Assembly: GCA_023439125.1 (NCBI GenBank)
Contig: JAEXOU010000016.1
Coordinates: 1-64,000 of the forward strand
Length of the DNA stretch: 64,000 nucleotides
From: Bacillota bacterium
GTDB lineage: Bacteria > Bacillota > Clostridia > Lachnospirales > Lachnospiraceae
Direction: 5' to 3'
A program made the position numbers and the translations under genes. Of this stretch, positions 55,607-64,000 are shown in pieces (positions within the stretch are counted from its first letter, which is position 1; the number at the start of each line of letters is the position of its first letter). Below the pieces are notes generated by a model. It ran no database searches. It saw nothing but the letters and a program-made list of their open reading frames with translations, and was not told the DNA's origin.

Positions 55607-56293
55607 TTAATTACGTGATGACATTGTTAATTTTTTTAGACGATTTTTGTCTACTAAAACAATGCTATTACGAGCGAGAGTAAGTATACCGTCCGACTCA
55701 AATGTTTTTAACATTCGTGATACTACTTCACGGGCAGTTCCCATGTACTTAGCAATCTGTGCATGCGTCAGATTTAGTATATCGGTTTTTAGTTTTCTAG
55801 ATTCGTCAAGCAAAAAAACAGCAAGTCTCTGATCAACACTCATGAATAAGATCTGTTCCATCGTCCACATAACATCAGAAAATTTATCGATTGTTGTTTT
55901 GTATGAAAAATTTTCAACATAAACATTGGATTGCATCAATTTTTGAAACATGCTTGAGTTTAGAAGTAGTGCAGTGGTATCTTCTTCAGCTTCAATTGTA
56001 ACATCAAATGTGATGTTTCTTAACAAACAAGAAGCAGACAAAATACAGGTATCACTAGGATAGAGGCGATACAAGGTAATATCTTTGCCCTGTTCTGAAA
56101 GCATATAGGTTCGCAAACAGCCCTTTAATACTAAAATAACACCCAAACATTCAATCGAATTGCTATAAATAATTGTATTCTTAGGATAATTCATAATGGA
56201 AGTATGTTGATGTAAAAGTTCAAGTTCCTGTTTCGAAAGATGGTTATAAAAAGACAAATTCTTTAAGTTATCTAGGAAATTTTCTGAATTCAT
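55607..56293 (-). CDS. Crp/Fnr-family transcriptional regulator
   Basis: The 228-residue regulator has a cyclic-nucleotide-binding-like domain (about 15-125) and a helix-turn-helix (about 175-205; HAQIAKYMGTAREVVSRML). The recognition helix has REVVSR, combining the Arg-Glu pair used by Crp for GTGA half-sites with the Ser-Arg of Fnr. There is no N-terminal cysteine cluster for an iron-sulfur centre, and the cNMP-binding Arg/Glu loop is not conserved, so the signal is unknown. A nearby TGTGA-type palindrome lies at 55084. The promoter side (56294-56449) contains no clear palindrome. Confidence 0.9.
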   Translation of the reverse strand: MNSENFLDNLKNLSFYNHLSKQELELLHQHTSIMNYPKNTIIYSNSIECLGVILVLKGCLRTYMLSEQGKDITLYRLYPSDTCILSASCLLRNITFDVTIEAEEDTTALLLNSSMFQKLMQSNVYVENFSYKTTIDKFSDVMWTMEQILFMSVDQRLAVFLLDESRKLKTDILNLTHAQIAKYMGTAREVVSRMLKTFESDGILTLARNSIVLVDKNRLKKLTMSSRN

Positions 56294-56449
56294 GCGTTCC
56301 CCCTTATTTGATGGTTAAATCAAGTATGATCATGTTCACCATTGTTACTAATTTATTAGGGTGAATTGTTACTTATACTACACAATATACTATAAATTGT
56401 GATAGAATGAAAGAAATATCAGATTAATTCTTAGGAGGAAGGTGAACTT

Positions 56450-58321
56450 ATGCAGATTAAAGAGATGGAAATTAGAAACTTCAAATCAATTTATAACCTT
56501 TCAATCACCAATATAGAGAAAGCATTCATTATAGTTGGTAAGAATAGTACAGGTAAAACGGTCATTTTAGATGCAATCCTCACCGTGACACAACAATATA
56601 AGATCAAACCATCCGACTTTTATGCTAAAGAAGGCAATATCAAAATTAGCATGACACTAGGAATTACCGAGGAAGATTTATTACTTTTTCATCAGCATGG
56701 AATTGTTAGTAAATATAAACGCTATGAAACTTGGTTAGCTGATTTTAAGAGAAAGTTACCGTCCTTTCATGATGGTTTATTAACCTTTACATGTTCCGTT
56801 AATCGAGACGGGGTCATCCGCTATTCTGATGAGTATAGTAAAAATAATAATTACATAAATAAGATTCTTCCTAAAATCCATTATATTGATCATTACAGAA
56901 ACATTGAAGAGATCCAAAATGATATTTTCTTCTCACAAGGGGAGGAAGCGTTATCTAATTTGCGGCAAAACATATGCCTTTTTGATCAGATGAAAACTTG
57001 CAATCATTGTTTTCAATGTATAGGAGTAATCGAAAAGAAGACACCAGATGAGTTGACAATACCAGAAACAACAAAATTACTAGAACATAAATTATATCAT
57101 TTGAATGTTGACTCCTTTTTAGAAAAGTTAAACCAGAATTTTTCTCGATACAGTGAACGTGAGCAGGAGATACGGTATGAACTAAATTTTGATGTAGATT
57201 CTTTATTTCAGATGAACACAGTAGTAGTAAATAAGGAGCGTGAAACTGAGGGTTCTTTATCTACAATGAGTGCTGGAACAAAAAGCATCTATATTCTGTC
57301 GTTACTAGAGGCATACACAAGTCAAGAAGAGAGAATTCCGAGTATTATTATGATGGAAGACCCAGAAATATATCTTCATCCTCAGCTTGTAAAAACAGCA
57401 AGCGAAATTCTTTATCGGTTGAGTAAGAAAAATCAAGTAATATTCTCTACGCATTCACCAAATTTGTTATTTAATTTTAATTCTAGACAGATTAAGCAAG
57501 TGGTTCTGGATGAAAATTATAATACAACAGTAAGACAAAACACGAATATCGATGAAATTCTTAATGATCTAGGCTATTCAGCCAATGACTTAATGAATGT
57601 CAGCTTTGTATTCATCGTAGAAGGTAAGCAAGATGGCAGCCGCTTACCACTCTTATTAAATCATTACTATTCTGAGATATATAATGAAAAAGGAGAACTG
57701 TCTCGAGTTGCGATTATTCCAACCAATAGCTGCACGAATATTAAGACATATGCTAACTTAAAGTATATTAATAAGCTTTATCTGAAGGATAATTTCTTAA
57801 TGATACGTGATGGAGATGGGAAGGATGCGAATGAACTTAAGAGACAACTATGCCAATATTACTGGGATCGTGAAAAATTTGATGAAAATAATCTTCCTCG
57901 AGTTCAAGAACGCAATGTGTTAATTCTGAAATATTATTCTTTTGAAAATTATTTTTTGCAACCAGATATTATGACTAAAATTGGCGTTATACCAACAGAA
58001 GATAGTTTCTTTGATCTTTTGTTTGCAAAATATAAAGAGTATCTTTACCGACTTTCCAGTGTAAAGAAGATGCTTGAGAAAACAGGAATTCAGATTAATT
58101 CCAAAGACGATTTAAAGAGTAATTTTGAGTATATTAAAATTTATGTTCGTGGTCATAATTTATTTGATATATTCTATGGAAGATATAAAGGGGAACAATT
58201 GACTAAAATTCTAAATGATTATGTGACGATTGCACCAAGAGAGACTTTTGACGATATTTTATCAGCAATTGATCAATTTGTATTTTTTGACAATAAATTA
58301 AAAATTTATTCTAAAAATTAG
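56450..58321 (+). CDS. OLD-family ATPase with TOPRIM domain (candidate nuclease)
   Basis: The 623-residue protein joins an SMC-like ATPase to a TOPRIM domain. Walker A GKNSTGKT lies near 30-37, the ABC-like signature LSTMSAGTKSIY near 270-281, Walker B IIMMEDPEIYLHPQ near 299-312 and FSTHSPNLL near 338-346. TOPRIM motifs FIVEGKQDGS near 388 and MIRDGDGKDANE near 450 supply the acidic metal site. An insert with HCFQC (about 185-190) is unusual. OLD proteins act alone or with partners (Gabija GajA has GajB) in phage defence. No helicase partner is adjacent here, so it is a solitary type. AGGAGG precedes the ATG. Confidence 0.88.
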   Translation: MQIKEMEIRNFKSIYNLSITNIEKAFIIVGKNSTGKTVILDAILTVTQQYKIKPSDFYAKEGNIKISMTLGITEEDLLLFHQHGIVSKYKRYETWLADFKRKLPSFHDGLLTFTCSVNRDGVIRYSDEYSKNNNYINKILPKIHYIDHYRNIEEIQNDIFFSQGEEALSNLRQNICLFDQMKTCNHCFQCIGVIEKKTPDELTIPETTKLLEHKLYHLNVDSFLEKLNQNFSRYSEREQEIRYELNFDVDSLFQMNTVVVNKERETEGSLSTMSAGTKSIYILSLLEAYTSQEERIPSIIMMEDPEIYLHPQLVKTASEILYRLSKKNQVIFSTHSPNLLFNFNSRQIKQVVLDENYNTTVRQNTNIDEILNDLGYSANDLMNVSFVFIVEGKQDGSRLPLLLNHYYSEIYNEKGELSRVAIIPTNSCTNIKTYANLKYINKLYLKDNFLMIRDGDGKDANELKRQLCQYYWDREKFDENNLPRVQERNVLILKYYSFENYFLQPDIMTKIGVIPTEDSFFDLLFAKYKEYLYRLSSVKKMLEKTGIQINSKDDLKSNFEYIKIYVRGHNLFDIFYGRYKGEQLTKILNDYVTIAPRETFDDILSAIDQFVFFDNKLKIYSKN

Positions 58322-58522
58322 CTAATTATGTGTCGAATTATAAAAAAAATAGTTCTATCGTACCTTGTTGATTACCAAAAAATATGTTACATTGATTATA
58401 GAAAAAAATGGTTTTCTTTGAGTATTCTTAACAAAAGCTGTTTTAGAGGAAAAAATTAGATACATTATAAAAATTCGAACAATTATTGTAATATTATTTT
58501 ATGGATGAGAGGAGAATTTATC

Positions 58523-59617
58523 TTGAACAATAATATGTCATATGAAGGAAGAAAAATTCTTCTTATACCGATTGAACAAGTAGTGCCGGGGTATGTAACG
58601 GCACATGATATCTATTCGAAAAATGAACAGTTAGTTCTGGCCAAGAATGTTAAGTTAGAACCAAATATGATTGCAAAGATTATGTTCTATGCAGTTGAGA
58701 GTATTTATGTATATGAACCTGAAGAAGAGCAGAATAATCAAAAAAGTTATTATGAGAAAATTCAGGAGAGTGAAGAATTCAGTAACTTCCTTTCTACTTA
58801 TAAAGAGGCACTTGAGCAAATAAAAGAACATTTTCATCGCACAGTGGTGTTAAAAGAGGAGATGGATGAAACAGCTTTACTACAAGAAGTAAAGAAGGTT
58901 TTGGAAAAGGGAAGGCACCGCTATCATTTATTTGAGCTACTTAGCTGTGTGAATGAACATGATAATATGACATTGGTCCATTCAATTAACGTTGCTTCTA
59001 TTTGTAGTATGTTTGGTCAATGGTTACATATGTCTGAGAATGATATTGATATCTTAATACTATGTGGTTTATTGCATGATACTGGGAAAATCATGATACC
59101 AAAAGAAATTCTAACGAAGCCAGCGAAATTAACTGCTGAGGAATTTCAAATAATTAAAGAGCATCCACTTCATGGTTATCGAATGTTATCAGAGCAAAAG
59201 ATTGATCCAAGAATTTGTTTGGCAGCTTTGGAGCATCACGAACGATATGATGGAGTGGGTTATCCATATCATAAACTGGGGAATGAAATTCATCCATACT
59301 CTATGATCACGGCAATCGCTGATGTATTTGATGCAATGACAAGCAAACGTGTTTATCGCGATGCAATTTGCCCATTTTCTGTTCTTGAAATGTTTGAAAA
59401 TGAAGGAAAGATACAATATGATTTAAGTGTATCAATGCCATTAATGGAGAGAATTGCAGAAATCTATATTAATCATACTGTTCAATTAAGCAATCAAATG
59501 AAAGGTGAAGTTATTATGCTGAATCGTCAAAATCTATCAAAACCGGTAGTTCGTGTCGGTCAGGAGTTTGTTGATTTGTCAAAGCATAAGGACATGAAAA
59601 TCGAAACAGTTATGTAA
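58523..59617 (+). CDS. HD-GYP domain protein, probable cyclic-di-GMP phosphodiesterase
   Basis: The 364-residue protein has an N-terminal region of about 130 residues resembling the DUF3391-like part of many HD-GYP proteins, then the HD-GYP domain (about 140-310). It shows HSINVASIC, the HDTGK motif near 185-189, KEHPLHGYRML and EHHERYDGVGYP near 236-247. HD-GYP proteins hydrolyse cyclic-di-GMP to pGpG or GMP. TTG 58523 is chosen because GAGAGGAG at 58506-58513 is 9 bases ahead; ATG 58505 would overlap that site. No receiver or GGDEF domain is attached. Confidence 0.88.
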   Translation: MNNNMSYEGRKILLIPIEQVVPGYVTAHDIYSKNEQLVLAKNVKLEPNMIAKIMFYAVESIYVYEPEEEQNNQKSYYEKIQESEEFSNFLSTYKEALEQIKEHFHRTVVLKEEMDETALLQEVKKVLEKGRHRYHLFELLSCVNEHDNMTLVHSINVASICSMFGQWLHMSENDIDILILCGLLHDTGKIMIPKEILTKPAKLTAEEFQIIKEHPLHGYRMLSEQKIDPRICLAALEHHERYDGVGYPYHKLGNEIHPYSMITAIADVFDAMTSKRVYRDAICPFSVLEMFENEGKIQYDLSVSMPLMERIAEIYINHTVQLSNQMKGEVIMLNRQNLSKPVVRVGQEFVDLSKHKDMKIETVM

Positions 59618-59682
59618 AGTAATAAGAGTTAGTATAAAAAAAATAGAAAAGTGTGATAGAGTCTAATTGGAGGTTAAACAAG

Positions 59683-60180
59683 ATGAGTGTAGTATTAAAA
59701 AGAGTTAGCAGTGAGAAAGACATTACGAATCTTGCAACTCTTGCAGATGAGATTTGGCATCAGCACTTTATCACTATATTATCAGAAGATCAAATTGATT
59801 ATATGGTAGATAAGTTTCAATCTTTTGAAGCTATGACAAATCAGATGTTAAATCAAGGATACGAGTATTATTTTATTGTTGTTGATGGAGAAACAGTTGG
59901 ATATACAGGAATCAAAAATGATGTAGATAAACTTTTTTTGAGCAAGCTCTATATCAAGAAGGATTTTCGGGGAAAGCACTACGCTTCAGAAGTATTGAAA
60001 CAGTTAAAGGCAATCTGCCAACAAAGACATCTCAAATCAATCTGGCTTACGGTGAATCGTTTTAATGATTCCACCATAGCAATCTATGAAAAGAAAGGAT
60101 TCCAAACAATAAGAACTCAGGTTACTGATATTGGTGAGGGTTATGTTATGGATGATTATGTAATGGAGTTAGCTGTGTAA
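59683..60180 (+). CDS. GNAT-family N-acetyltransferase
   Basis: The 165-residue protein has the GNAT fold. Acetyl-CoA binding is marked by LYIKKDFRGKHYASEVLKQL near 96-115, with the R/Q-x-x-G-x-G/A pattern degraded to RGKHYA. VNRFNDSTIAIYEKKGF near 129-145 is motif B. The substrate, a small amine or a protein amino group, is unknown. ATG 59683 follows TTGGAGG; the earlier frame start at 59653 has no site. It stands alone, between the HD-GYP gene and a terminator. Confidence 0.9.
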   Translation: MSVVLKRVSSEKDITNLATLADEIWHQHFITILSEDQIDYMVDKFQSFEAMTNQMLNQGYEYYFIVVDGETVGYTGIKNDVDKLFLSKLYIKKDFRGKHYASEVLKQLKAICQQRHLKSIWLTVNRFNDSTIAIYEKKGFQTIRTQVTDIGEGYVMDDYVMELAV

Positions 60181-60261
60181 TATCATATTGGATTAGATAT
60201 TGTAAGGTAGAGGAATAAAGACAATAGTTTGATAAGAGATAGCACCTTAAACGTAAAATAG

Positions 60262-60318
60262 CAAAAACACACATTCATTTATTTCGTAATTCGAAACAAA
60301 AATGGATGTGTTTTTTAG
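60262..60318 (+). terminator. rho-independent terminator
   Basis: AAAAACACACATTCATTT pairs with AAATGGATGTGTTTTTT, giving a stem of about 15 pairs and a T-run. It ends the acetyltransferase gene. Confidence 0.82.
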
Positions 60319-60474
60319 TTTTTAGGCGTTGCTTTTATTGTTGCGGCAGTTATAAAATTGTATTTGAACGCAAAAAGAAAGATTAGGATATTTGTAACCC
60401 TTCTGTTGCAAAAATTTCCATAACATGTTAATATATGTAATGTTGAAAAATGTTAAAAATTACGGAGGTTAATA

Positions 60475-61518
60475 ATGAAGGTTAAAGTAAAAGTAATGAG
60501 TTTAGTCTTAATATTTTGTTTATTCTGTGCAAGCCTAAGTAATGTGTCGGTTGCTAAAGCAGAAGGGGAGCAGTTTATTGAAGCAACTGCGTTTAAAGTT
60601 GAGAATGGTGATAGCTTTCAGAGTGGGCTTATTGCAAATGCTGAAAAAGCAGTATCAAGTACAGTTAGTTCAATAAAATCAAGCAAATCAACTACATCTA
60701 CATATTTTAAGTTTACGATGCCAGAGGATGGAATTGCTATTTTATATTATAGCATGACAGAAGATGTGAATAATGGAGATTATGTTAACTCAATTTGGAA
60801 TATTTATGCGGATTCTAAGTGTACCATCGCGGTTGCGAAGGATTATACAATATATGATTCTGCTTCAAATAATAAAGAATTTAGAGTCTATTTATTGAAA
60901 GGCACCTATTATATAAAGTGCAGTGGAGAAAACAATATTAATTATGGTGATATAACGAATCGTGTAGGCTTAGCAGTTGGCTATATACCTTTAAAGGGAA
61001 AAACAACAGATTTTACAGTTACGAGAAGTACAACTAAGACAACGACTGATAAGATTATACTTACAATTAAAACAAGTGATCCAGACGCTAAAGTTTATGC
61101 ATTAAAAGATGCACAGAGTGATTTTTTACTTGATAATAGTGCTCGCTGGACAGAGGAAACTAGATTAAAGGATAATACATATGTTGTAACTGAAAATGGT
61201 AAATATACAATACGTATTTGGGATAGCTTAGGCAAGTATTACCAAGAAGTAATTACAATTGATAATATTGATAAAACTAGACCGACATCACCTGAAGTCA
61301 CCACTTATAAAGCTGGAACAGCTACGGTTGTTGGAAAAGCAGAAGCAGGAGTTTTAGTTACAGCAACGATTGGAAAGAAGACATATTCTGCAATTACAAG
61401 AGATGATGGTGTCTTTACTATTAAAACAGGAAAACTTGCAAAAGGTAATAAGATTGTTTTACAAGCAAAAGACGCTGCTGGTAATAAGAGTGATAAAAAA
61501 ACAGTAAAAGTAAAATAA
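60475..61518 (+). CDS. secreted protein with C-terminal bacterial Ig-like domain
   Basis: The 347-residue product has a signal peptide (about 1-30, with cleavage near AKAEG). A beta-rich region (about 60-175) resembles pre-peptidase/CBM-like sandwich domains, then a middle linker, then an Ig-like domain at about 280-347 (ATVVGKAEAGVLVTATIG, VFTIKTG, AKDAAGNKSD). The last is typical of Big_6/Ig-like domains in surface proteins. No anchor or catalytic motif is seen. It probably acts outside the cell as a binding or structural protein. ACGGAGG precedes the ATG and a terminator follows. Confidence 0.85.
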   Translation: MKVKVKVMSLVLIFCLFCASLSNVSVAKAEGEQFIEATAFKVENGDSFQSGLIANAEKAVSSTVSSIKSSKSTTSTYFKFTMPEDGIAILYYSMTEDVNNGDYVNSIWNIYADSKCTIAVAKDYTIYDSASNNKEFRVYLLKGTYYIKCSGENNINYGDITNRVGLAVGYIPLKGKTTDFTVTRSTTKTTTDKIILTIKTSDPDAKVYALKDAQSDFLLDNSARWTEETRLKDNTYVVTENGKYTIRIWDSLGKYYQEVITIDNIDKTRPTSPEVTTYKAGTATVVGKAEAGVLVTATIGKKTYSAITRDDGVFTIKTGKLAKGNKIVLQAKDAAGNKSDKKTVKVK

Positions 61519-61528
61519 TAAACGAATC

Positions 61529-61572
61529 AAAAAGCTGTTGTGACTTTATATTAGTCGCAACAGCTTTTATCA
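61529..61572 (+). terminator. rho-independent terminator
   Basis: AAAAGCTGTTGTGAC pairs with GTCGCAACAGCTTTT around a short AT loop. It separates the Ig-like gene from the thrS leader. Confidence 0.85.
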
Positions 61573-61634
61573 CCCCTACTGTTGACAGTAGCTTTGAGTG
61601 AAATCATATGAAGATACTCTGAAGCGAATCAGGC

Positions 61635-61662
61635 TTGACAACTGTTTAAGAAGTGTTATAAT
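61635..61662 (+). promoter_or_regulatory. putative sigma-A promoter for thrS
   Basis: TTGACA (61635-61640), 16-base spacer, and TATAAT (61657-61662). The transcript would start near 61669, just ahead of the T-box leader. Confidence 0.8.
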
Positions 61663-61689
61663 CATTAGCATAAAAAGCAATCTCTTAAG

Positions 61690-61937
61690 TACCTGAGATT
61701 ATGAATTTAAAACGTTGAAGAGAAGAGTAAATTATGAAAGTTTTACAGAGAAGAATGTGTATGCTGAGAGCATTCGAAAACGGAAGTAATTGAAAACTAC
61801 CTCTGAGTGACCCCAATCCGGTCCGGTGATTCCGTTATCGTCGAATGAAGCAGGGATTTATTCCAAAAAGGGTGGAACCGCGAGTACAGCTCGTCCCTTT
61901 CGATACCGCCAGGTAATCGAAAGAGATGAGCTTTTTT
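61690..61937 (+). ncRNA. T-box riboswitch of thrS
   Basis: The highly conserved T-box AAGGGTGGAACCGCG is at 61868-61882, with TGGA placed to pair with the 3' end of uncharged tRNA. In stem I, AGAGAAGAGTA and AGAGAAGAA are present, and ACC at 61799-61801 is the likely specifier codon, matching tRNA-Thr. A terminator (61888-61937, AGCTCGTCCCTTTCGAT with ATCGAAAGAGATGAGCT and six T) follows. The system turns thrS on when threonyl-tRNA falls. Confidence 0.93.
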
Positions 61938-61998
61938 GACGAATAAGATTATAGAAAAGGACTTTTCACACACAATATTTAGAAAGGATGGAATTAAG

Positions 61999-63963
61999 AT
62001 GAAGATTACATTAAAAGATGGTTCTTGCAAAGAGTATTCTAGTGCGATGAGCGCTTATGAAATCGCCAAAGATATTAGCGAAGGCTTAGCTCGTATGGCT
62101 TGTGCAGCAGAAGTAGATGGTAAGGTAGTAGACCTTCGTACGATAATTGATCATGATGTTGAGTTAAGCATCTTGACATTCAATGATGAGGGAGGTAGAG
62201 CAGCATATCGTCATACAACTTCTCACGTATTAGCAGAAGCAGTTAAGAGATTGTATCCAAATGCAAAGCTAGCAATTGGACCATCCATTGATACAGGCTA
62301 CTATTATGATTTTGATGTGGATTCTCTTGATCGAGCAGCACTTGACGAGATTGAAAAAGAGATGAAGAAGATCATCAAAGAAGGTAAGGAACTTGAGAAA
62401 TTTACATTACCTAGAGAAGAAGCTATTAAATTCATGGAGGAACGTCAAGAACCATATAAAGTGGAATTAATTCGTGACCTTCCAGAGGATGCAGTAATTT
62501 CATTCTATCGCCAAGGTGATTTTGTTGATTTATGTGCAGGCCCTCACTTAATGAGCACAAAGAATATTAAAGCAATTAAGTTAATCAATTCTTCAGGTGC
62601 TTATTGGAGAGGTAGCGAGAAGAATAAGATGTTAACTCGTGTTTATGGTACTGCATTTACGAAAAACAGTGATTTAGATGAATTCCTTGCACATCTTGAG
62701 GACATTAAGAAACGTGACCATAATAAATTGGGCCGTGAAATGGAATTATTTGCGACAGTTGATGTTATTGGTCAAGGTTTACCATTATTAATGCCAAAGG
62801 GAGCTAAGATGATTCAAACTCTTCAAAGATGGATTGAAGATGAAGAAGAACGTCGTGGATATATGAGAACAAAGACTCCACTAATGGCTAAGAAGGATTT
62901 ATATATTATTTCAGATCACTGGGCTCACTACAAAGAGGGTATGTTCGTTCTTGGTAATGAAGAAGATGAGAATTCAGAAGTATTTGCGCTTCGTCCAATG
63001 ACTTGTCCATTCCAGTATTATGTATATAAACAAAGTCAAAAGAGCTACCGTGATCTTCCTTGCCGTTATGGTGAAACTTCAACTTTATTTAGAAATGAAG
63101 ACTCAGGAGAGATGCATGGCTTAACAAGAGTTCGTCAGTTTACGATATCTGAAGGTCACTTAGTAGTAACTCCAGAACAGTTGGAAGATGAATTTAGAGG
63201 TTGTGTAGACTTAGCAAAGTATTGCTTAACAACTTTAGGGTTACAGGATGATGTAACTTATCGTTTATCCAAGTGGGATCCGAACAACCAGGGAAAATAT
63301 CTTGGCAATGAAGAAACTTGGAATAAAGTACAAGATATGATGCGTACTATCTTAAATCATATTGGTATTCAGTTTACAGAAGCCGAAGGTGAAGCTGCAT
63401 TCTATGGTCCAAAGCTTGATATTCAGGCTAAGAATGTCTATGGTAAAGAAGATACCATGATAACAATTCAGCTAGATATGTTCTTAGCAGAGCGTTTTGA
63501 TATGACTTATATCGATGCAAATGGTGAAAAGAAACGTCCTTATATCATTCATAGAACTAGTATGGGATGTTATGAACGTACACTTGCATGGTTAATTGAG
63601 AAATACGCTGGTTTATTCCCAACATGGTTATGCCCAGAGCAAGTTCGTGTACTTCCAATCTCTGAGAAGTATAATGATTATGCTGTAAAGGTTATGAACG
63701 AATTAAAAGACAACGGAGTATTAGCAACGATTGATAATCGAGCTGAAAAGATTGGTTACAAGATTCGTGAAACAAGATTAAACCGTGTTCCTTATATGCT
63801 AGTTGTTGGGCAAAAGGAAGCAGAAGAAGGTTTAGTTTCTGTACGTAGCCGTTATCTTGGCGATGAAGGTCAGAAACCACTTGAAACTTTTGTAAATGAT
63901 ATTTGTAAAGAAATTAGAACAAAAGAGATTCGAAAAATTGAAGTACAAGAGGAACAAAAATAA
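61999..63963 (+). CDS. thrS: threonyl-tRNA synthetase
   Basis: This 654-residue class II synthetase charges tRNA-Thr. The parts appear in order: a TGS domain (about 1-62), the editing domain with HTTSH and CAGPH (about 73-225), and the catalytic core with RPMTCPFQY, FRNEDSGEMHGLTRVRQF (motif 2) and the C-terminal GCYERTLAWLIE (motif 3). The anticodon-binding domain follows (about 545-654). The zinc ligand Cys in RPMTCPFQ is present. ATG 61999 is used because AGAAAGGA lies ahead and the TGS domain begins there; the longer frame from 61936 runs through the terminator. The gene is complete within the window. Confidence 0.97.
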   Translation: MKITLKDGSCKEYSSAMSAYEIAKDISEGLARMACAAEVDGKVVDLRTIIDHDVELSILTFNDEGGRAAYRHTTSHVLAEAVKRLYPNAKLAIGPSIDTGYYYDFDVDSLDRAALDEIEKEMKKIIKEGKELEKFTLPREEAIKFMEERQEPYKVELIRDLPEDAVISFYRQGDFVDLCAGPHLMSTKNIKAIKLINSSGAYWRGSEKNKMLTRVYGTAFTKNSDLDEFLAHLEDIKKRDHNKLGREMELFATVDVIGQGLPLLMPKGAKMIQTLQRWIEDEEERRGYMRTKTPLMAKKDLYIISDHWAHYKEGMFVLGNEEDENSEVFALRPMTCPFQYYVYKQSQKSYRDLPCRYGETSTLFRNEDSGEMHGLTRVRQFTISEGHLVVTPEQLEDEFRGCVDLAKYCLTTLGLQDDVTYRLSKWDPNNQGKYLGNEETWNKVQDMMRTILNHIGIQFTEAEGEAAFYGPKLDIQAKNVYGKEDTMITIQLDMFLAERFDMTYIDANGEKKRPYIIHRTSMGCYERTLAWLIEKYAGLFPTWLCPEQVRVLPISEKYNDYAVKVMNELKDNGVLATIDNRAEKIGYKIRETRLNRVPYMLVVGQKEAEEGLVSVRSRYLGDEGQKPLETFVNDICKEIRTKEIRKIEVQEEQK

Positions 63964-64000
63964 TTAAAAGCTTGCTGGTATAAATGACAACGGGTAAAAG

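Noticed and set aside
56450..58321. Gabija system
   Set aside because: The OLD-type gene resembles GajA, but no UvrD-like GajB follows; the next gene is HD-GYP.
1..64000. Prophage, integrative element, rRNA or tRNA genes
   Set aside because: No integrase, terminase, capsid or relaxase gene and no conserved rRNA or tRNA sequence was seen in the window.

Overview
The window looks like chromosomal DNA of a low-GC Gram-positive anaerobe of the Clostridia, most likely a Lachnospiraceae member of the Clostridium/Lachnoclostridium phytofermentans type. This rests on the AT-rich composition, strong AGGAGG-type ribosome sites, T-box and TPP leaders, family content and many intergenic hairpins. No rRNA, tRNA, prophage, CRISPR array or intact insertion sequence was seen. 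The species assignment is an impression, not a computed result.

Layout. 1-9060: manganese exporter MntP, two small genes, an Lhr-type helicase, cysteine synthase, a DMT exporter and a GreA/GreB-like factor. 9100-14924: a chemotaxis receptor, a DUF421 membrane protein and a carbamoyl-phosphate synthase large subunit without its small subunit. 15266-18676: a response regulator, ABC ATPase, permease and histidine kinase module with an OmpR-type triple repeat in its internal promoter. 18956-23337 (minus strand): an anchored extracytoplasmic protein, an SH3/NlpC-P60 wall hydrolase and a membrane protein with a degenerate NERD domain. 23736-32672: a P-loop kinase-like protein, a YczE-like membrane protein, a YbaK deacylase, a membrane GDPD phosphodiesterase, a MutS2-like protein without Smr domain, a deoxyinosine glycosylase and an M42 peptidase. 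32888-42493: a lipoprotein, a PLD-helicase-DUF3427-type protein followed by a MutT-like NUDIX protein, then a pair of large exported proteins. 42949-51950: a divergent LspA, a small zinc ribbon, an FtsX-type ABC exporter with its two-component system, ThiT behind a TPP riboswitch, and a TlpA/CcdA redox pair. 52311-63963: a MocR regulator with an adjacent aminotransferase, thioredoxin, a Crp/Fnr regulator, an OLD-family nuclease, an HD-GYP protein, an acetyltransferase, an Ig-like secreted protein and ThrS behind a T-box.

The most unusual content is intergenic. One family of long palindromes shares a core (CTCACAAGCCC) but has different arm sequences; I count six copies, two in tandem. A second family (four copies) is a compact set of hairpins with terminator-like structures at both ends. 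Other items worth attention are a Crp/Fnr-like palindrome placed near -41 of the thioredoxin promoter, the direct repeats at the ABC operon promoter, a ThiT leader with an extra 5' hairpin and a ribosome-site sequestering stem, and the candidate defence or repair genes at 33607-37125 and 56450-58321.
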